Shown here: piece after piece, positions 12,604 to 25,298 of the stretch
Layout of the letters: every line of letters begins with the position of its first letter
Position numbering within the stretch: the first letter of the stretch is position 1
Assembly: GCA_019614645.1 (NCBI GenBank)
Contig: JABWDB010000009.1
Coordinates: 4,941,501 to 5,005,500, forward strand
Length of the DNA stretch: 64,000 bases
Direction of reading: 5' to 3'
DNA from: Stratiolaelaps scimitus
Taxonomy: Eukaryota > Arthropoda > Arachnida > Mesostigmata > Laelapidae
Notes under the pieces: model-generated
Told to the model about the DNA's origin: nothing
Database searches by the model: none
The model's input: the letters and a program-made list of their open reading frames with translations, nothing else
Program-made: the position numbers and the translations under genes

Positions 12604-15600
12604 ACCTCGCTATGCCGGGAAGCCGTACCGCCACTGCAGTGGCCCTCCGGCCGCGACAGCTGCTGCAGTCCGCCGGCAGTGCCTTACCTCCTATCATCTT
12701 CTATCGTCCCCCCCTTCTCTCTCTGTAAGTGGAAATTCTTGTTCTAACTGTTGCAGAAAAAGAAGTCGGGACAGAGGACGACCTTCCGCTGCGAGCACGC
12801 GCACAGGAGAGAAATAGAGAAAGAACAACTACGGACAGGATTTGCAGAGGTCTCAACAGCCGCTTGTGCAGCAGCAGCAACAGAGCACACGGACTCGCTG
12901 TCGCTGCTGATATAGGAACAACGACAGCGGAGAGAGGGCGACGACGCGAGCAGTGCCAGCCACGGAGCACAGCTTGCTGCCCTGCCCACTGCCCTTGTAG
13001 CAGTAGGAGCTAGCCGGCGCAGGCAGCCGCGCTAGGCCTTGGGGACTAAACAGACAGACCCGAGAAGCGTCATGTTACTTCAAGGCGATCCACTGCGGGA
13101 GGCAGAGGGGCTGCTGGCTGAGCCCGAGAACGGGGGGGATCTCACTCAACAATTACATCGAGGAATGCGGCAACGAGAAGGCCTTCTTTTCAGCGGGACG
13201 GACGAGCTAGCGGCAACGCACAGTGGCAACTGAAGGACGATGACGGCAGGAACGGCACGCGTACGCCGACGATACGATCCGGCTACAGGCCTTGGCGGTG
13301 CACTCGACTGCCCAGCCTCCTGAAACTGCTAACGCTCGCGACGAACTCGGAGCAAGAGAGCGGCAGTCGCAGCAACGATAAAGCCAGTCGGTATCGTAGT
13401 CGCGGTGGCAACCCGCTGGCGGACTCCACTTGTTTCTTAATAGACCTTTGCGGGACTTTGTAGGGCGGAGTGGAAGGGCCAGCAGGGGGGAGGTCGAACA
13501 GGACGGAGCCGGCCGCTTCTCTCAACCCTTCGATACCGCGCGAAACCCCCATGACGAACATCGTCACCAACCCTATGGCCAGCCTCTCATTCTCCTTGTG
13601 CCTTAGCCACTGTCGTGGACTGCTCCGTACAGAGCGCCAGTGAGCGGGGCAGTGGGGCTTGGGGGTAGCTCTGGTGTGGTGAATGCACCGACCCCCTGCC
13701 GTCGTCGCATTTGTGAAGGCGCGAAGAGAGTAGGCGGGATTGTGACATGACGAAATGGCGGGATATCGCGGGATCTGCCCCTAGCGAGACCCTCCCACTT
13801 CTCCGTGTCGTGTGAGCAGAAACCTCCGGGGTAGATGATACCCCCGGACATGGTTATTGTCATGAGTGATTTTGATGAGCACCGCTGCCGCCGCGAACAT
13901 ATCTGCTCCATTGGCTCTGACGACATCCTTCAGGCAGATGACGACGGCGGCGGCGAAAAGCGAATGCAGCAGAACGAGAGGGAGTTCGTGGCGGCGACGG
14001 GCCGCAGAGGCTGAGATAGACGGCAGAGCGCGGGAATCCTGGGGCGATGCTGCGGGAGCGGCAGTACCGAGCGCAGGCAGGCCGGCTGTCCGAGAGGAAA
14101 TCTGCGGCTCGGCCGATCGACCGACCGACTGCTGTGACACAGTGACGGGAAAGATGAGACAAGCCGGGCAAGTGAGCGAGCAGGCCAGCGAACGAACGAA
14201 TGGACGAATGACCCAGACCGAGAGAAAAAGATGGAGAGAAAGAAAGAAACTAAGCCCCCCTCCCGATTAGGTTGACCGATGTCGGTCCGACCGACAACGA
14301 ACAGCGTAGCAGCAACATAGACACATAGGCACACGTACGTACGCACGGGAGACCGGGACCCGGATGACAAAAAATAGGATCAACACTTTCGTTCAACAGA
14401 GGAACCTTCGATGGGGTGTTGCTTGTCAATGAGCTTGGGTTCTGTCAACGCAGCGCTATGCCGATGCAAGCGAGGCGTTTTACATCTCTGGAAAAGTGCG
14501 TACCGGTATAGTAATATACAATACATACGTATGTGGCTTCGGTGACTGCATATTGGCTGTATTCCCGGCAAATGGAACCGTGAAAAAAACGAGTTGAACT
14601 CGAAGAATACTCGAAGGGTCTCTGGCGCAAGCCACACCGTGCATGACGACGATTGTGGTTAATGGCCACTGCAGCAGGGGCAACAGCATCGGCGGTCTGC
14701 TGAAGGCGATCTCACGTGACACAGAAACGCTTGGATACTCCCCGTTGGCGGCCTGTCGCGGCGAAGTGCGTGACTGCAGATTCGGAAACTAGTTCCGCTA
14801 ATCACGCATTCGTTCTTGCGTATTCTGAACTGGTGGCAGTGATATATCTCTCTCTCTCTCTCGCAACTAGCATCGGTACTATTCTAATACTAATGACGAT
14901 AGGTAGCTCAATGACTGTCGGGGTGGCGAAAGTTGCTTAAAAACGTTATGTTAGAGTGCAAAAAATCGAGTCCAACTTTGACCATCATCCCAAGTTAGCT
15001 GGTGGGTGACGAAGGCAAATCCGGGAAGCAGCTGGGAGAGGAGGTATCACCTAAGCTGGAAACTCGGAGGTCGCCGTCGAATCTTGCCTTGGCGCGTGCT
15101 TCTCAACTCATATATGTGCGCGCGGCCTACACACGTGTGCTCACACGCACACATACACTCACTCACTCAGAAACCCACTCAAACCCACAGCAATGGGCCT
15201 TTTATATGCAAACCTGGACGCCAAGAGAAGCGCAGCTTGCGAGATAGAATGAGGGACCGAGTCAGCTATCCTCCACTTCGAATCAAAGAGTGACACCTTG
15301 CCGCATTTTTAGGTTAGACTGCTGCTGCCTCGACTACTGCTGTGGAGACCAATTCGCGAACCGAGGAAAGCCGGAACCGAGACGTCCCAATAGCCCCAGC
15401 ATCCCATATACCCTGTCTACGCAAGCTGGGATATCCAGCGAACCATGGCACCCGTCTCACCCTCAAGCTGCCGTTCGTCTGTCCTATCCACCAGTGGAGA
15501 TATACTTCTATTTTTATAATACACTCTCGGCGAGTGGATGCTATAGACGTGGCCGTGTCAGGCGAGACCCTGGCCAGGGTCGCGGGAGGTAGTCGGATCC

Positions 15601-16652
15601 GCCCGTCTGCTTGCGTGATTCTACAAACCCCTGCTTAGCAACAAACCGACTCTTCCGATCCTCAAAATTCACCCGTGCTCCGCTTCCAAGTTATCTGGCG
15701 AAGATCGATAACGCATCACGACGCGTGAGGTAAGGCGTTGGCCGTCAGTGAACTCGTGGTATTTACGAACTCGACAATGTGGCCTCTTGCGATTGAGGCG
15801 GACACATCTCGCTCATTGCTGTGCACGTCTCGGGCAGAACTCCCTTCATCTGCAACGTCGGGATCCGCAACGATGTCCGCGTCAGCCAAGTATGAACGTG
15901 ACTAGGTCAGAACAGACCCCGGCGCCGTGTGGCAGCTAAAGCAACCGCACATAAGGAGAGCCAGCTGCAGCGACATCAGCCGCAAGAAGACGAGACAATC
16001 CAAAAATTATTACATATAGACACACGCGCACACACACGCGCACAAAGGACATTAAGACTCTATGGGATGGAGGAATCTCCCGCTGGGTATCCGTCAGCCT
16101 CACGCACATTCTATACAATGCCAAGGGAGAGACTTGGAGGGCCCCCAACGTGGGTGGTGGGCTGCTGCCCACCCATCCCCTGCGCACTCTCCTCGGCGGC
16201 ACCTCCGAATTCAAGCAGCCAAGCCGTTGGTTCAGCTGGCTGACGTTACGAAAAGACGAGGCAACCGCTTTTGCAGCTGCAGAAGCCGCCACACAGTGTT
16301 CTCTCCCTCTCTGTCTCTCTCTCTCTGTCATGGAAAGCGAGCGGGTACCCATTCAGGATCTCACTTCTGAGTTCCACCGCACTGCTGCTCACTCTATCCA
16401 CGGGGATAGTGCCATGCTCCACAGCCGACCATGGCCATGCTGCCGACTCCTAGCTGTCGCCGTCCCACATCTGCAGATCCCGCGCCGACAGCATACACGC
16501 GGCCTCGGAAAAGAGTGCGCCGAGTCGTGAGACTCAGGGCTGTCGATGTTTTTAAACCAGGCGGGACGGCGGCTGCTGGGTTGAGGGGCGCGCCGACAAC
16601 GACGACAGCGGGCACGACTTCGTCGCGACTGCGACGCTGGTCCAGATGGGTG

Positions 16653-16671
16653 CAGCAGCAGCAGCAGCAGT
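16653..16671 (+). repeat. (GCA)6 trinucleotide repeat
   Basis: A CAG-type repeat, interrupted afterwards by a TAG. It creates poly-Gln, poly-Ser or poly-Leu in chance frames. Confidence 0.9.
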
Positions 16672-17310
16672 AGCAGTCGCCCTCGGTCGCAAATGAGAAG
16701 TGAAGAAAGCTGCAGGCGAGCCGGAGCAGGAGCAGAAGTGGGACCAGGGAGCGTTGTGCTTGGCGGCACAATGAATGAAAACTGGGTATCGTTGCGTGGG
16801 ACAGACCGAGGGTGGATAATCCCGTGGGAGAAGGGTTAGTTGCCAGGTTGTCACGGGCGCACCTCCTTATTGATGAAAGGGTCGCGCACCCTTCCATCGT
16901 CGCTGTTTCTTCATTGCCACTTTGGTCGTCGGGAATGAACGCTGTTCTAACTAAGTTGTTACAACTTACTTCTGCTGCGAACGTGAAACGAATGACGTCT
17001 CGAATCCGGGCTGGCCCGGGGTGGGTGGGGACACTGTGAGAGAATTACGTCGATGCCCGGAGATCCCTTTAGTCGAATCCGATCTTGTAATTTCTTCGCA
17101 AACCGTGCCCCGTTCACGATAACGAACATTTGGCCTGTTTAACACAAGAGGCTGTATATCCCGAATTTTGGATGACGGTGCAGTTGCAAACGCTCTAGAG
17201 TTTAGACGCTTATGTAATATACTAGTAGCCGTTGCGGCAGCAATCGTAAATCTTCAGCTGATTGAAAGCTGAACGAAATGAAAGTTGATCTAGTTGTAAG
17301 TAGCACTAAT

Positions 17311-17319
17311 GGGGGGGGG
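17311..17319 (+). repeat. G9 homopolymer
   Basis: Nine consecutive G residues in a gene-free stretch. Confidence 0.9.
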
Positions 17320-20265
17320 ACTTGGGGTTGCGACGTTGGAGTATATGAACGTAGTAGTAACGGCGTACTGAACGTAATTGGTGGAGAGAAAATAATCAAC
17401 GTCTACCAATCACCCCAACGACTACCCCCCTAGACACAAGTGTGAGGCAGGGAGGGGTCTGAGGATCGAAGACGAAAGGAGAATAGGCGGACGTAGCATG
17501 AAGGGCCTAAGGAAATCCGTCAAAATCGAGAAATTGTGGGGGATCGCAGAGCGCCGTTCCTTGACGATGTGCACCGTGTTCCGGAAAAGGCTAAATATCA
17601 GAAATCAATTTTTAATACTCGTTGGTTGCACTTGTTCGTTACGTGGGCCTCCTCGCTCTATTCGCCGCCTCTCTCACAGATTTTTCCTTCCACATGCTCT
17701 CATCCACTCTCCGTTCTGTTTTCTCCAAAGTGGTGTATTTTGTGTAGGCTTGCCAGCTTCCCGAAGCACTTGCCACTACCGTAACGAATGTCGTCTTAAA
17801 AGCCAGTTTTGAGGACTTGAGTTCGGAGCCTCCTCAGCTGTCCGCGGTGGTCTGCTCTTTGGTAGTCTGGTCCTCAAGGTGGACGAAAGACTAACTCCAC
17901 CCTATGGCGCCGGCTACATGGCGCCGACATCCTCCACATACACACACACACACGTACCCCATGTCGCGAGCAGCACTTGCTTCGGAGTTGGGATCGGATG
18001 GTTAGGGAGAATAGGGGAGGACGAAGGGATTGCTAGACCAAGCTATTGTTGATTCGGGACAAAGGGTGTTCATCTAGGATGAATAACTGTAAGCTTGCCT
18101 TCATAACATCCTCCGCACCCATAGCTACCACAGCTCGCGTTCGTTGGCAACCTCCGTTGCGGGTTGCGGGTATGGGTAGATCACAATGGCAACGTGCACC
18201 GCGCCAGCCGGTCGTCCTCTAGCCGCGCACACCCTGTCGAGCTGCAGCCACGGTACTACGGGTTGAGGTTGTGCGAGAGACGGTTGGGTAGCGACCACAC
18301 AAACCTTTTCGAAACTTTTGTACTAGGCGAGAGAGCGACCGGACCTGCCGCGTTATGACCGAATTTCTATGGGATTCCTGCTCGGTCGCCGGTAAGGCCT
18401 GCGTAGCTCGTCGGAGTCGGCTGTAGCCCCGCAAACGAGTCCCGGGAAAACAGCGGCGGTAGCTGCGACCGCTGCGGGGTATGTCAGTGGTTGTCTACCA
18501 GTGTGCACTTGTGACCGCTGCTCCCGGGGGTGATAGAATTTAGGTCTTGTCGACTCTCGCCTCATTCACGAGGCGTCCTTAGCACACGCTCGACTCCATC
18601 AACGCACCGCGAAGGCCATGTCGTATACAGATATATATACAATCACCTCCAGCAGGGATTGTCGAACGCGCAAATGCAACCATGCGCATATCACACGCGA
18701 GGCGCACGACACATGTGTCGTTATGATACGGGCGTACCACGCGATACTACGTAGTAGTAGCAGTGAACTGCGCGTAAATTTCGTGTTCTATTTAGAAGAC
18801 TGTTGTTGAAACGCCTTCCGCCCGTACAGACAGGCTTAGGGCCGTGATAGAGAGAGCACATATCTCCGTGATAGGCTGGCGTAGATGTCCTCAAGTTCAG
18901 TAAGACGATCTGTGTTTCACATGTACCCAATGAATATTACACTACGGACTCTTTCGCCATCTAGTTGAGTTTACGTTGAGTTTGATTTCGTTACCTGGGG
19001 AGGAAAAATCCACTCACAGAGGTCCATAGGTTTTGGTAAAACACGATTGCAGATAGCGTTCGCCTGCAATATGAGTGGCCAAGTAACCGTTCAGTCTCTG
19101 AGGACATGCTAATCAATAACCTGATGACAACGCTTAAGCAACAAAGACGACAATCGTATAAATCTATGCCGTCTAAGCTAACGTGCCATCTCCCACATTG
19201 TGCCCCCGGCCCCTCGCCTCCGGCCGATTATTCTGAATACTTCACCTAGCTCTGAACTTGCTTGGACCAAGGCGGTTTGCGTTCCTTGCGCCGCACATGC
19301 AGTTGAACCTACCTAGATAGTTGAACCTTCATTTAGGCTGCTGCAAAAAGCTGAAGGTGCATGCTAACTGTGGCACTCGCAGCAGGAACAGAGAGGGATC
19401 GGCTCGGCTACCCCTCTCCTCCCCACCGTGCCGACGATCGCCGTAGGAGGCCGTTGCCAGTAGTTTCTTGCCAGTAAAGGGTCCGTTCGCCTTCATCTGG
19501 ATGGACGCCAAAAACCCGAGTTGAAACGATGCGTCGTCCTGCGCTAACCCCACCACACACTGCCGCCCCCGCCGCCCGTCTAGTCGGTCGTCCTGCTGCT
19601 AGCTTCGATTGGGTCATTTGAGCCCGAGTGGAGTTCTCTTACAGGAGCCGCAGTATTAGCCGGTCGGTCAACTGCCTGCGAACAAAAAAAAGAAGAAGAG
19701 AGGCAAGAGCACCAGTGACTCCAACTGCAAATGCCGTCTTGCTTCGGTGGCCCCGCAAGGAGCAGCCAGAGATCCGCCTCTCTGCTGCTACTGCTTCTTG
19801 GCTTCATTCTCGATGCGTTACCAGCAGGGGCAGCGGCGGCCGCCGGCAGGCCTGCGGGCCAGATGACAGACCAGAGTGAACCTTTTATGTCCTGTGCAAG
19901 AGCGTTTGCTATTACACGCCTTCGCTTGGTTCGTGCGAACCGCGGTGCCGAGCGTCGACGACGTCGTCTTTGAATATGTTGCCGGGAGTCCGGCGGGCAC
20001 GCTGGAGCCGCCAAGAACCGAAAAGCAAGGTCCCGCCGAGGGAAGCCTCAGAATTTTCTCAACTCTGTCGGCCGGCCAGTCGGCCTCCCAAATGTCTAGC
20101 TGGCCATTTAGCTCTCACACGTCCACACACTCTATTCCCTCCATCCTCAGTGTTTGGAGCGCATAAAGCACGACCAACACGATGTCGGCTGGTATACTAC
20201 GATGCGTAGCGGCGACCTTATAGTACAATTCCCGCCAGCGCCAGCAGATCGGTTTGATGTGCAAC

Positions 20266-20270
<5 letters not shown>

Positions 20271-20310
<40 letters not shown>
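20271..20310. repeat. (TA)20 microsatellite
   Basis: An uninterrupted TA run of 40 bp, the longest TA tract in the window. Confidence 0.95.
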
Positions 20311-20311
<1 letters not shown>

Positions 20312-20994
20312 GAAATGCAGGCCTTAATACTACAGTAAGGGCACAGTTAGGCGGGGTGCTGGCGTGCTTGCACTGCTCGTTTAATGCTTGTGAACGACGA
20401 GGCATAATCTTCATAAGAGGCTGCTAGCGGTCTCCGTGTCTGGGCCGCTTCAGAATCACCATAACAGTTTGCAGAAGGAAGGAACACATACCGAGCTGGC
20501 CAGACGAAAGGAATACAGCGAGCATGGTTACGGCGCGAGGGATCATTTCTGCGTCTGGAAGACGCTCGGCGTCTTTCACTAACAAGGTCCTTCTATGGAC
20601 TAGCCCCCGCCCGCGATTTTCCAAGACGACGAGAAACGCAACGAGGCCCTCGTGTTTCGACAAGTACGTTACTAATAAATAGCTGTCAAAGAGGCCGAGA
20701 GAGTAATCTCTCACTGTTAGTGATGTTAAGAAGCCCAGCATGGCGCGCTGCCTATGTGGCTAGTGACTGCAGTCGTTGGAGCCGTTCTAGGACCTGCCTT
20801 TAACTATTCGTGGCGTAGCAGGAACAGCAGCTCCATATTCATAGCGATCTCACACACATGGATATGGATGACATATATAAGCACTTCCTTGCTCACACAC
20901 ATCTAGCGCATCCATGGTTTCCCCCGTAGCAGGCTCAGCCACTAGGAGCATCACGAAGAACGGCAGCAGCAACCAGCAGCTAGGGTTGCCACCA

Positions 20995-21024
20995 GTTGTT
21001 GTTGCTGCTGCTGCTGCTGCTGTT
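20995..21024 (+). repeat. Compound (GTT)3(GCT)6 repeat
   Basis: GTT units pass into GCT units and back to GTT; the repeat codes for valine and alanine runs only in chance frames. Confidence 0.85.
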
Positions 21025-21890
21025 ATAGTCGCCAACGCTGTCGTCGTCGTTGTCGTTACGTGCCCGGAAAGGCCGTACGTCGCTCTTCGCTTCGAGCTTC
21101 TCCAGTTATGCTCATTGCTGAACGGCGCCCGCTCAACGAACGAGCGAGTGAGTGCCCGCTGAAAGGCTCAGCTAACAGCGCGCGTCGCCTCTGCGTGAAG
21201 TAATCCAGAATTATTCCCGATTCAAATTCAAATCAACTCAACCCAAGCGAGCCTCCCTGTACAGCCACCATCACCGTGCGACAAGAGGACGATCCCCGTT
21301 GGCTACCCCCGAAAAACCACCGCCCCCCCCAAAAAGGTTCTCTCACCCGTTATCCCCAAGCTCCCTGTCCCCCCCCCCAGTCGCGCTGCGGCACTACTCG
21401 CCTCGACTCTCTACAGGATCTTCTTTCGCCCTTCTCCCTTTTCTTACGCACTCCTGCCTGGTTACTTTATCCGCTCGGCTCTCTGCCACTTTCCGCCACT
21501 CTCCCTTTCAGCTGGCACAGTCAACCTCTATCTTTCCTTCGACCGACTCCGGCCACATAGCAGCACCGGCAGCAGCAAGAGTAGCAACGACAGACGTAGC
21601 ACTGGTAGCGATTCTTGCAGCAAGAAGTCTTCCGCGATTTGCCTGTGCCCCGCTGACGACCACTGGATGGGAGAGCTCTAGAGTCCGCTGTCTGGTGCTT
21701 TTTCTGTCAGTGCTGCTGTTCCTGCTGCTGCCGCCGCCGCCGTTATGGCTCCCTCTTCCACAGTGGCTGCCGCTGGCGTCGTTCGCCTCTTCTCTTAGTC
21801 CGGCCCCTCGTCTTGTTTCTCTTCTATCGTTAAATTAGGTTCTTCGTCAGGGAATGACTGTGTAGTGGGCGGTCTGTCGGTTGGTCTTTC

Positions 21891-21911
21891 GGCCGGCCGG
21901 CCGGCCGGCCT
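21891..21911. repeat. (CCGG)5 self-complementary repeat
   Basis: A 21-bp run of alternating CC and GG. It is fully self-complementary and rich in CpG. Confidence 0.9.
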
Positions 21912-24900
21912 CCCCTCCGGCCTCTTCGTTTTCCGACTCAGCGCTAGCAGCCACTCACGGAATGGGAGAGGGGGGCGAATTTAGGGACATACTGGTTGGG
22001 TTGCTGCTTTCTAGCATACTGGGTCATATGCGGGGGGGTGCATACGTCTCAGCCACACTTTGATACACACAGCCATCCGCATCACATTGGCACATGTTGT
22101 AGGGATTGGGTGGGATGAGTGCATGTATCCTATTCGCCTTTGCCTCGTCTACCCAAAATCCCGGTCGACGCTGGAGCCTCGGACGGAGCTGCTCCGTCGG
22201 TAGGGCTCTCGTCGTCCGGACCGGATTCGTCGCTCGATCGGACCGAGTGCCGTCCGTGATCTCCGCGAAGGGGCGTAGCTCGAACGCGCTCGCGTTGTTG
22301 GACAGAGCTCCGCAAGGCGGGCAGGATTGCACGACTCTCAGGGTGAGGAATGGGTCCACGAAAGTAGCGGCTTGGCTAGCCAAGGAGAAGGCGAGCACGT
22401 CCGTACAGAGGAATGGGCCGGGACACGCGAGCAGGGCATCGGTGTCGTTAAAGCTCTCCTAGCCGTCTCCTCGTTCTCGTCGCCAGGGTCTCGTTCCGAC
22501 GACCCCCAGCGGAACCAAGCCGCGGGACCGAGAGCGCTGCATCAGAGTCGGTTGGCGGTGGCGGCAATAACAATACGACAGACGTACCGTCAATGAGACG
22601 GCCACATTGGGCCAGGCTGTCCCGACTCTGCCGCTTGTGATATACTCCATCGTAATATTACTGCTCACCGGACGAGCGAATCATTTACATATATACTTAT
22701 AATACTGGGTAACGTATGATATATATATAATATTATGTCATGATCCACACATACGTGCCGCCTATGCGTATGTTTGTACAGCTTTTGATATGTGCACAAT
22801 TTGAATACCTTTCTTACTGATACCTATTGAATGTTTACTTGCTTTGATTTCGTTCTATATACCTGTGGTACCAAAATATATAGCCTGCGATTATCAGCCA
22901 GTCCATGCCGTTAATTGCCACTAGCCAATTAAAACTACAATAGCCGAATATTCTCCCGGCGCGGTGAGCACAAACCGGCAGGAACGAATAGTCAAAGTGT
23001 CTGACTAACAGTTCAGATGATGAGAACTCTTAGTCGCAACAATCTGACAGGATCACTCCGGCAGGATCCCCGAGGACGGCTGGTCATGAAGTGGGATACG
23101 TTGTGGCGGTAGCGTACGGCAAACAGCGCGTGCAAGTCCCACCAGGTCAAAGACGATATGCGGTGCCTGCTCCCTTTTTCCCGCGCAAAATACTTAAGTG
23201 CAAGTTCAAGCCCACGCCAAGCTGAGAGGTTGGTCGTCGGCTAATTGACCGCGGTGACTATCATTCGGCTGGTCCCGGCCGGTCTCTTTTGCTGCCCTGT
23301 ATTCTTTTGTAGTGTTATTCGCTAGCGGCGAGCGTTAGGAAGCGCCAGCGAAAAGAAGAGGTTGGTATTACTGAGTACAGAACAACGAGCAGGGCAGCAG
23401 CAGCGCCGGATAGAGGGAGGACGGCACAGGGCAGGCCTCGCGACGACTGTAAGTACTGTCAGGTGCTGCTGCTTCGGCTGCTATATAGCTATTAATTATG
23501 GCGTCTTTGAGGTTCTTTTTCTTCTATAGCCGGCCGACGATGGGTCCCGGTTGGCCAGCAGAGCCGGCTAGCCGGTCCAGATGGCAGTCTCCGGGCTGGA
23601 TCGTGCGTCGGCAGTGTGCTGTGGTAGTACTCAGAGTTTCTCTCGCTTACTGGACGTTGACGTTGGCAGGACCCGCAAGCCCGCTTGGTCCTTCGGTGAC
23701 CTGGAGCCGCCAGCTGAAGTGAGCCCTCACGCCATAAGCCAATTAAAGGTGTTTTCCCCTTCGAGCTTTGGGCCATCTTCCGTCCCCCTCGTAAAGTGAG
23801 ACTCATTAAAGTCTCCCAGTACCCGTCGTCGTAAGTCACCCAACCACCCCGATGGCCCTGGCGGTCCAGGAGGTAGCCTTCCACCTTCCGTTCGCCTATC
23901 CTTGGCCGTCGACTAGAGACAGCACCTCACTGGCTGGTGGTGGCTGGCCACTTCACAGACGAACCTTCCGAGCGCCATTTTAACAACTTCTGCTGCTCGG
24001 GTGGCGAACGTTCGCAAAGTCCGATGTCTTAGCTTCCAACATCATGTTTTCCTGTTATCCTACCAGACCACAGATTCTTGGATAACCAACAAAAACGACA
24101 AGGTCAGAATCATGGGGAAGTTATTGAAAAAAATATACGAGACGGAGATACGTCGAATCTGAACCGCCCAGTCGGTATCAATGTTTGTGTGCGACACCTA
24201 CCAACAGCCAGCGGGATCAGTGCCAGTATCTCCCTGGCGCTGACGCATCGCTCTTGCCAGCCATGTATTCGTTAGTCTGCTCCTGGCTATGCTGGCTACG
24301 CTTAATGTTGTATGGTTGGTCATTCTAGCACTGGAACGGCTGTATGTTAATCTCCTCTTATGTAGTACGTACCACCGCGGTTGGCACTGGGCACTGTAGA
24401 CCCGGATGCCTGAAGACATCACAGGTCACCCACACACCCGCCATCAATCCACCAACAACCATATTGCTTCCATCCGGATAGCCACCTACTTATAGGTACA
24501 GCTGTCTTTGAGGCGATGAACAGCGAAGGCAAGCAGGCATCTTTGTGGCTGTATCTGGTCTATCTGTTCATAGTTGTGGTGCCGCATAGCAGCACTTGTA
24601 GTTGTTGTTGTTGCTGTTATCGTTGGCATCGCTGTAGTGCTCGTAGCAGTGATCGCAGCAGTCGAGTAGTAACACTGTCATGGCAGTTATTCTGTGAGAG
24701 AGAGCTAGTTGTGGGTAGGCGGCTGCTCCTGCAGTTGCTTGCTGTCCGTCACAACCGTGTGTGCTCTCGGACTCCTTTATCTCGGTGGGCCATTTCCGCA
24801 TCCGCATTACGGCTACGAGCGGTAGCGGCCGGCTAGCTGCGCTGTGCCGGACTCCGCCGCCGCCGCCGCTGCTGCTGTGGCCGATCCGGACAAGTGGCGT

Positions 24901-25277
24901 CGTTGCTCTCCGCCGCTTCTAGCTGGTCTTAGTTGTCTAAGTAGTACTTGATAGCGAACGTAGAGGCCCCGAAGGCTGGCTATGCTGTTGCCGTGTGAGT
25001 GCAGTAGAGGAGCTCGACGGGGCTCGGGCCTGGGGTTCGGCCATCCGCGTGTAGCCAGCGAAGCTAGCACATTGCAGCCCGCGCCACGACTGCTGTTACC
25101 ACGACTACTAACCAACACTAGTGCTAATTCTGCCACCAGTGCAAGGATTCGTAGGTGGTCGAGAGGAACACACGCTAGTGGGGTACCGCTCGCTCGCACG
25201 ATGATGCCCGATGGTTGGTTTGTTGTGTGAGCAGTTACGATGAACAACAACAACAACGTCACAGTGGCAGTGGTAGC

Positions 25278-25298
25278 AGTAGTAGTAGTAGTAGTAGT
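25278..25298 (+). repeat. (AGT)7 trinucleotide repeat
   Basis: Seven uninterrupted AGT units. The threonine run of the - strand frame across it is a product of this repeat. Confidence 0.9.

Larger units (their letters stand above)
10001..20000. other. No recognisable gene
   Basis: This region holds a G-run at 10538-10558, a (TA)17 tract at 11065-11098, a tRNA-like element at 11825-11945 on the - strand, poly-C at 12594-12603, poly-G at 17311-17319 and a CAG repeat at 16653-16671. Frames such as 13930-14370 (-) and 16394-16897 (-) are arginine- and serine-rich products of GC-rich DNA without recognisable motifs. The stretch from about 18930 to 19320 is nearly free of open frames. Confidence 0.6.
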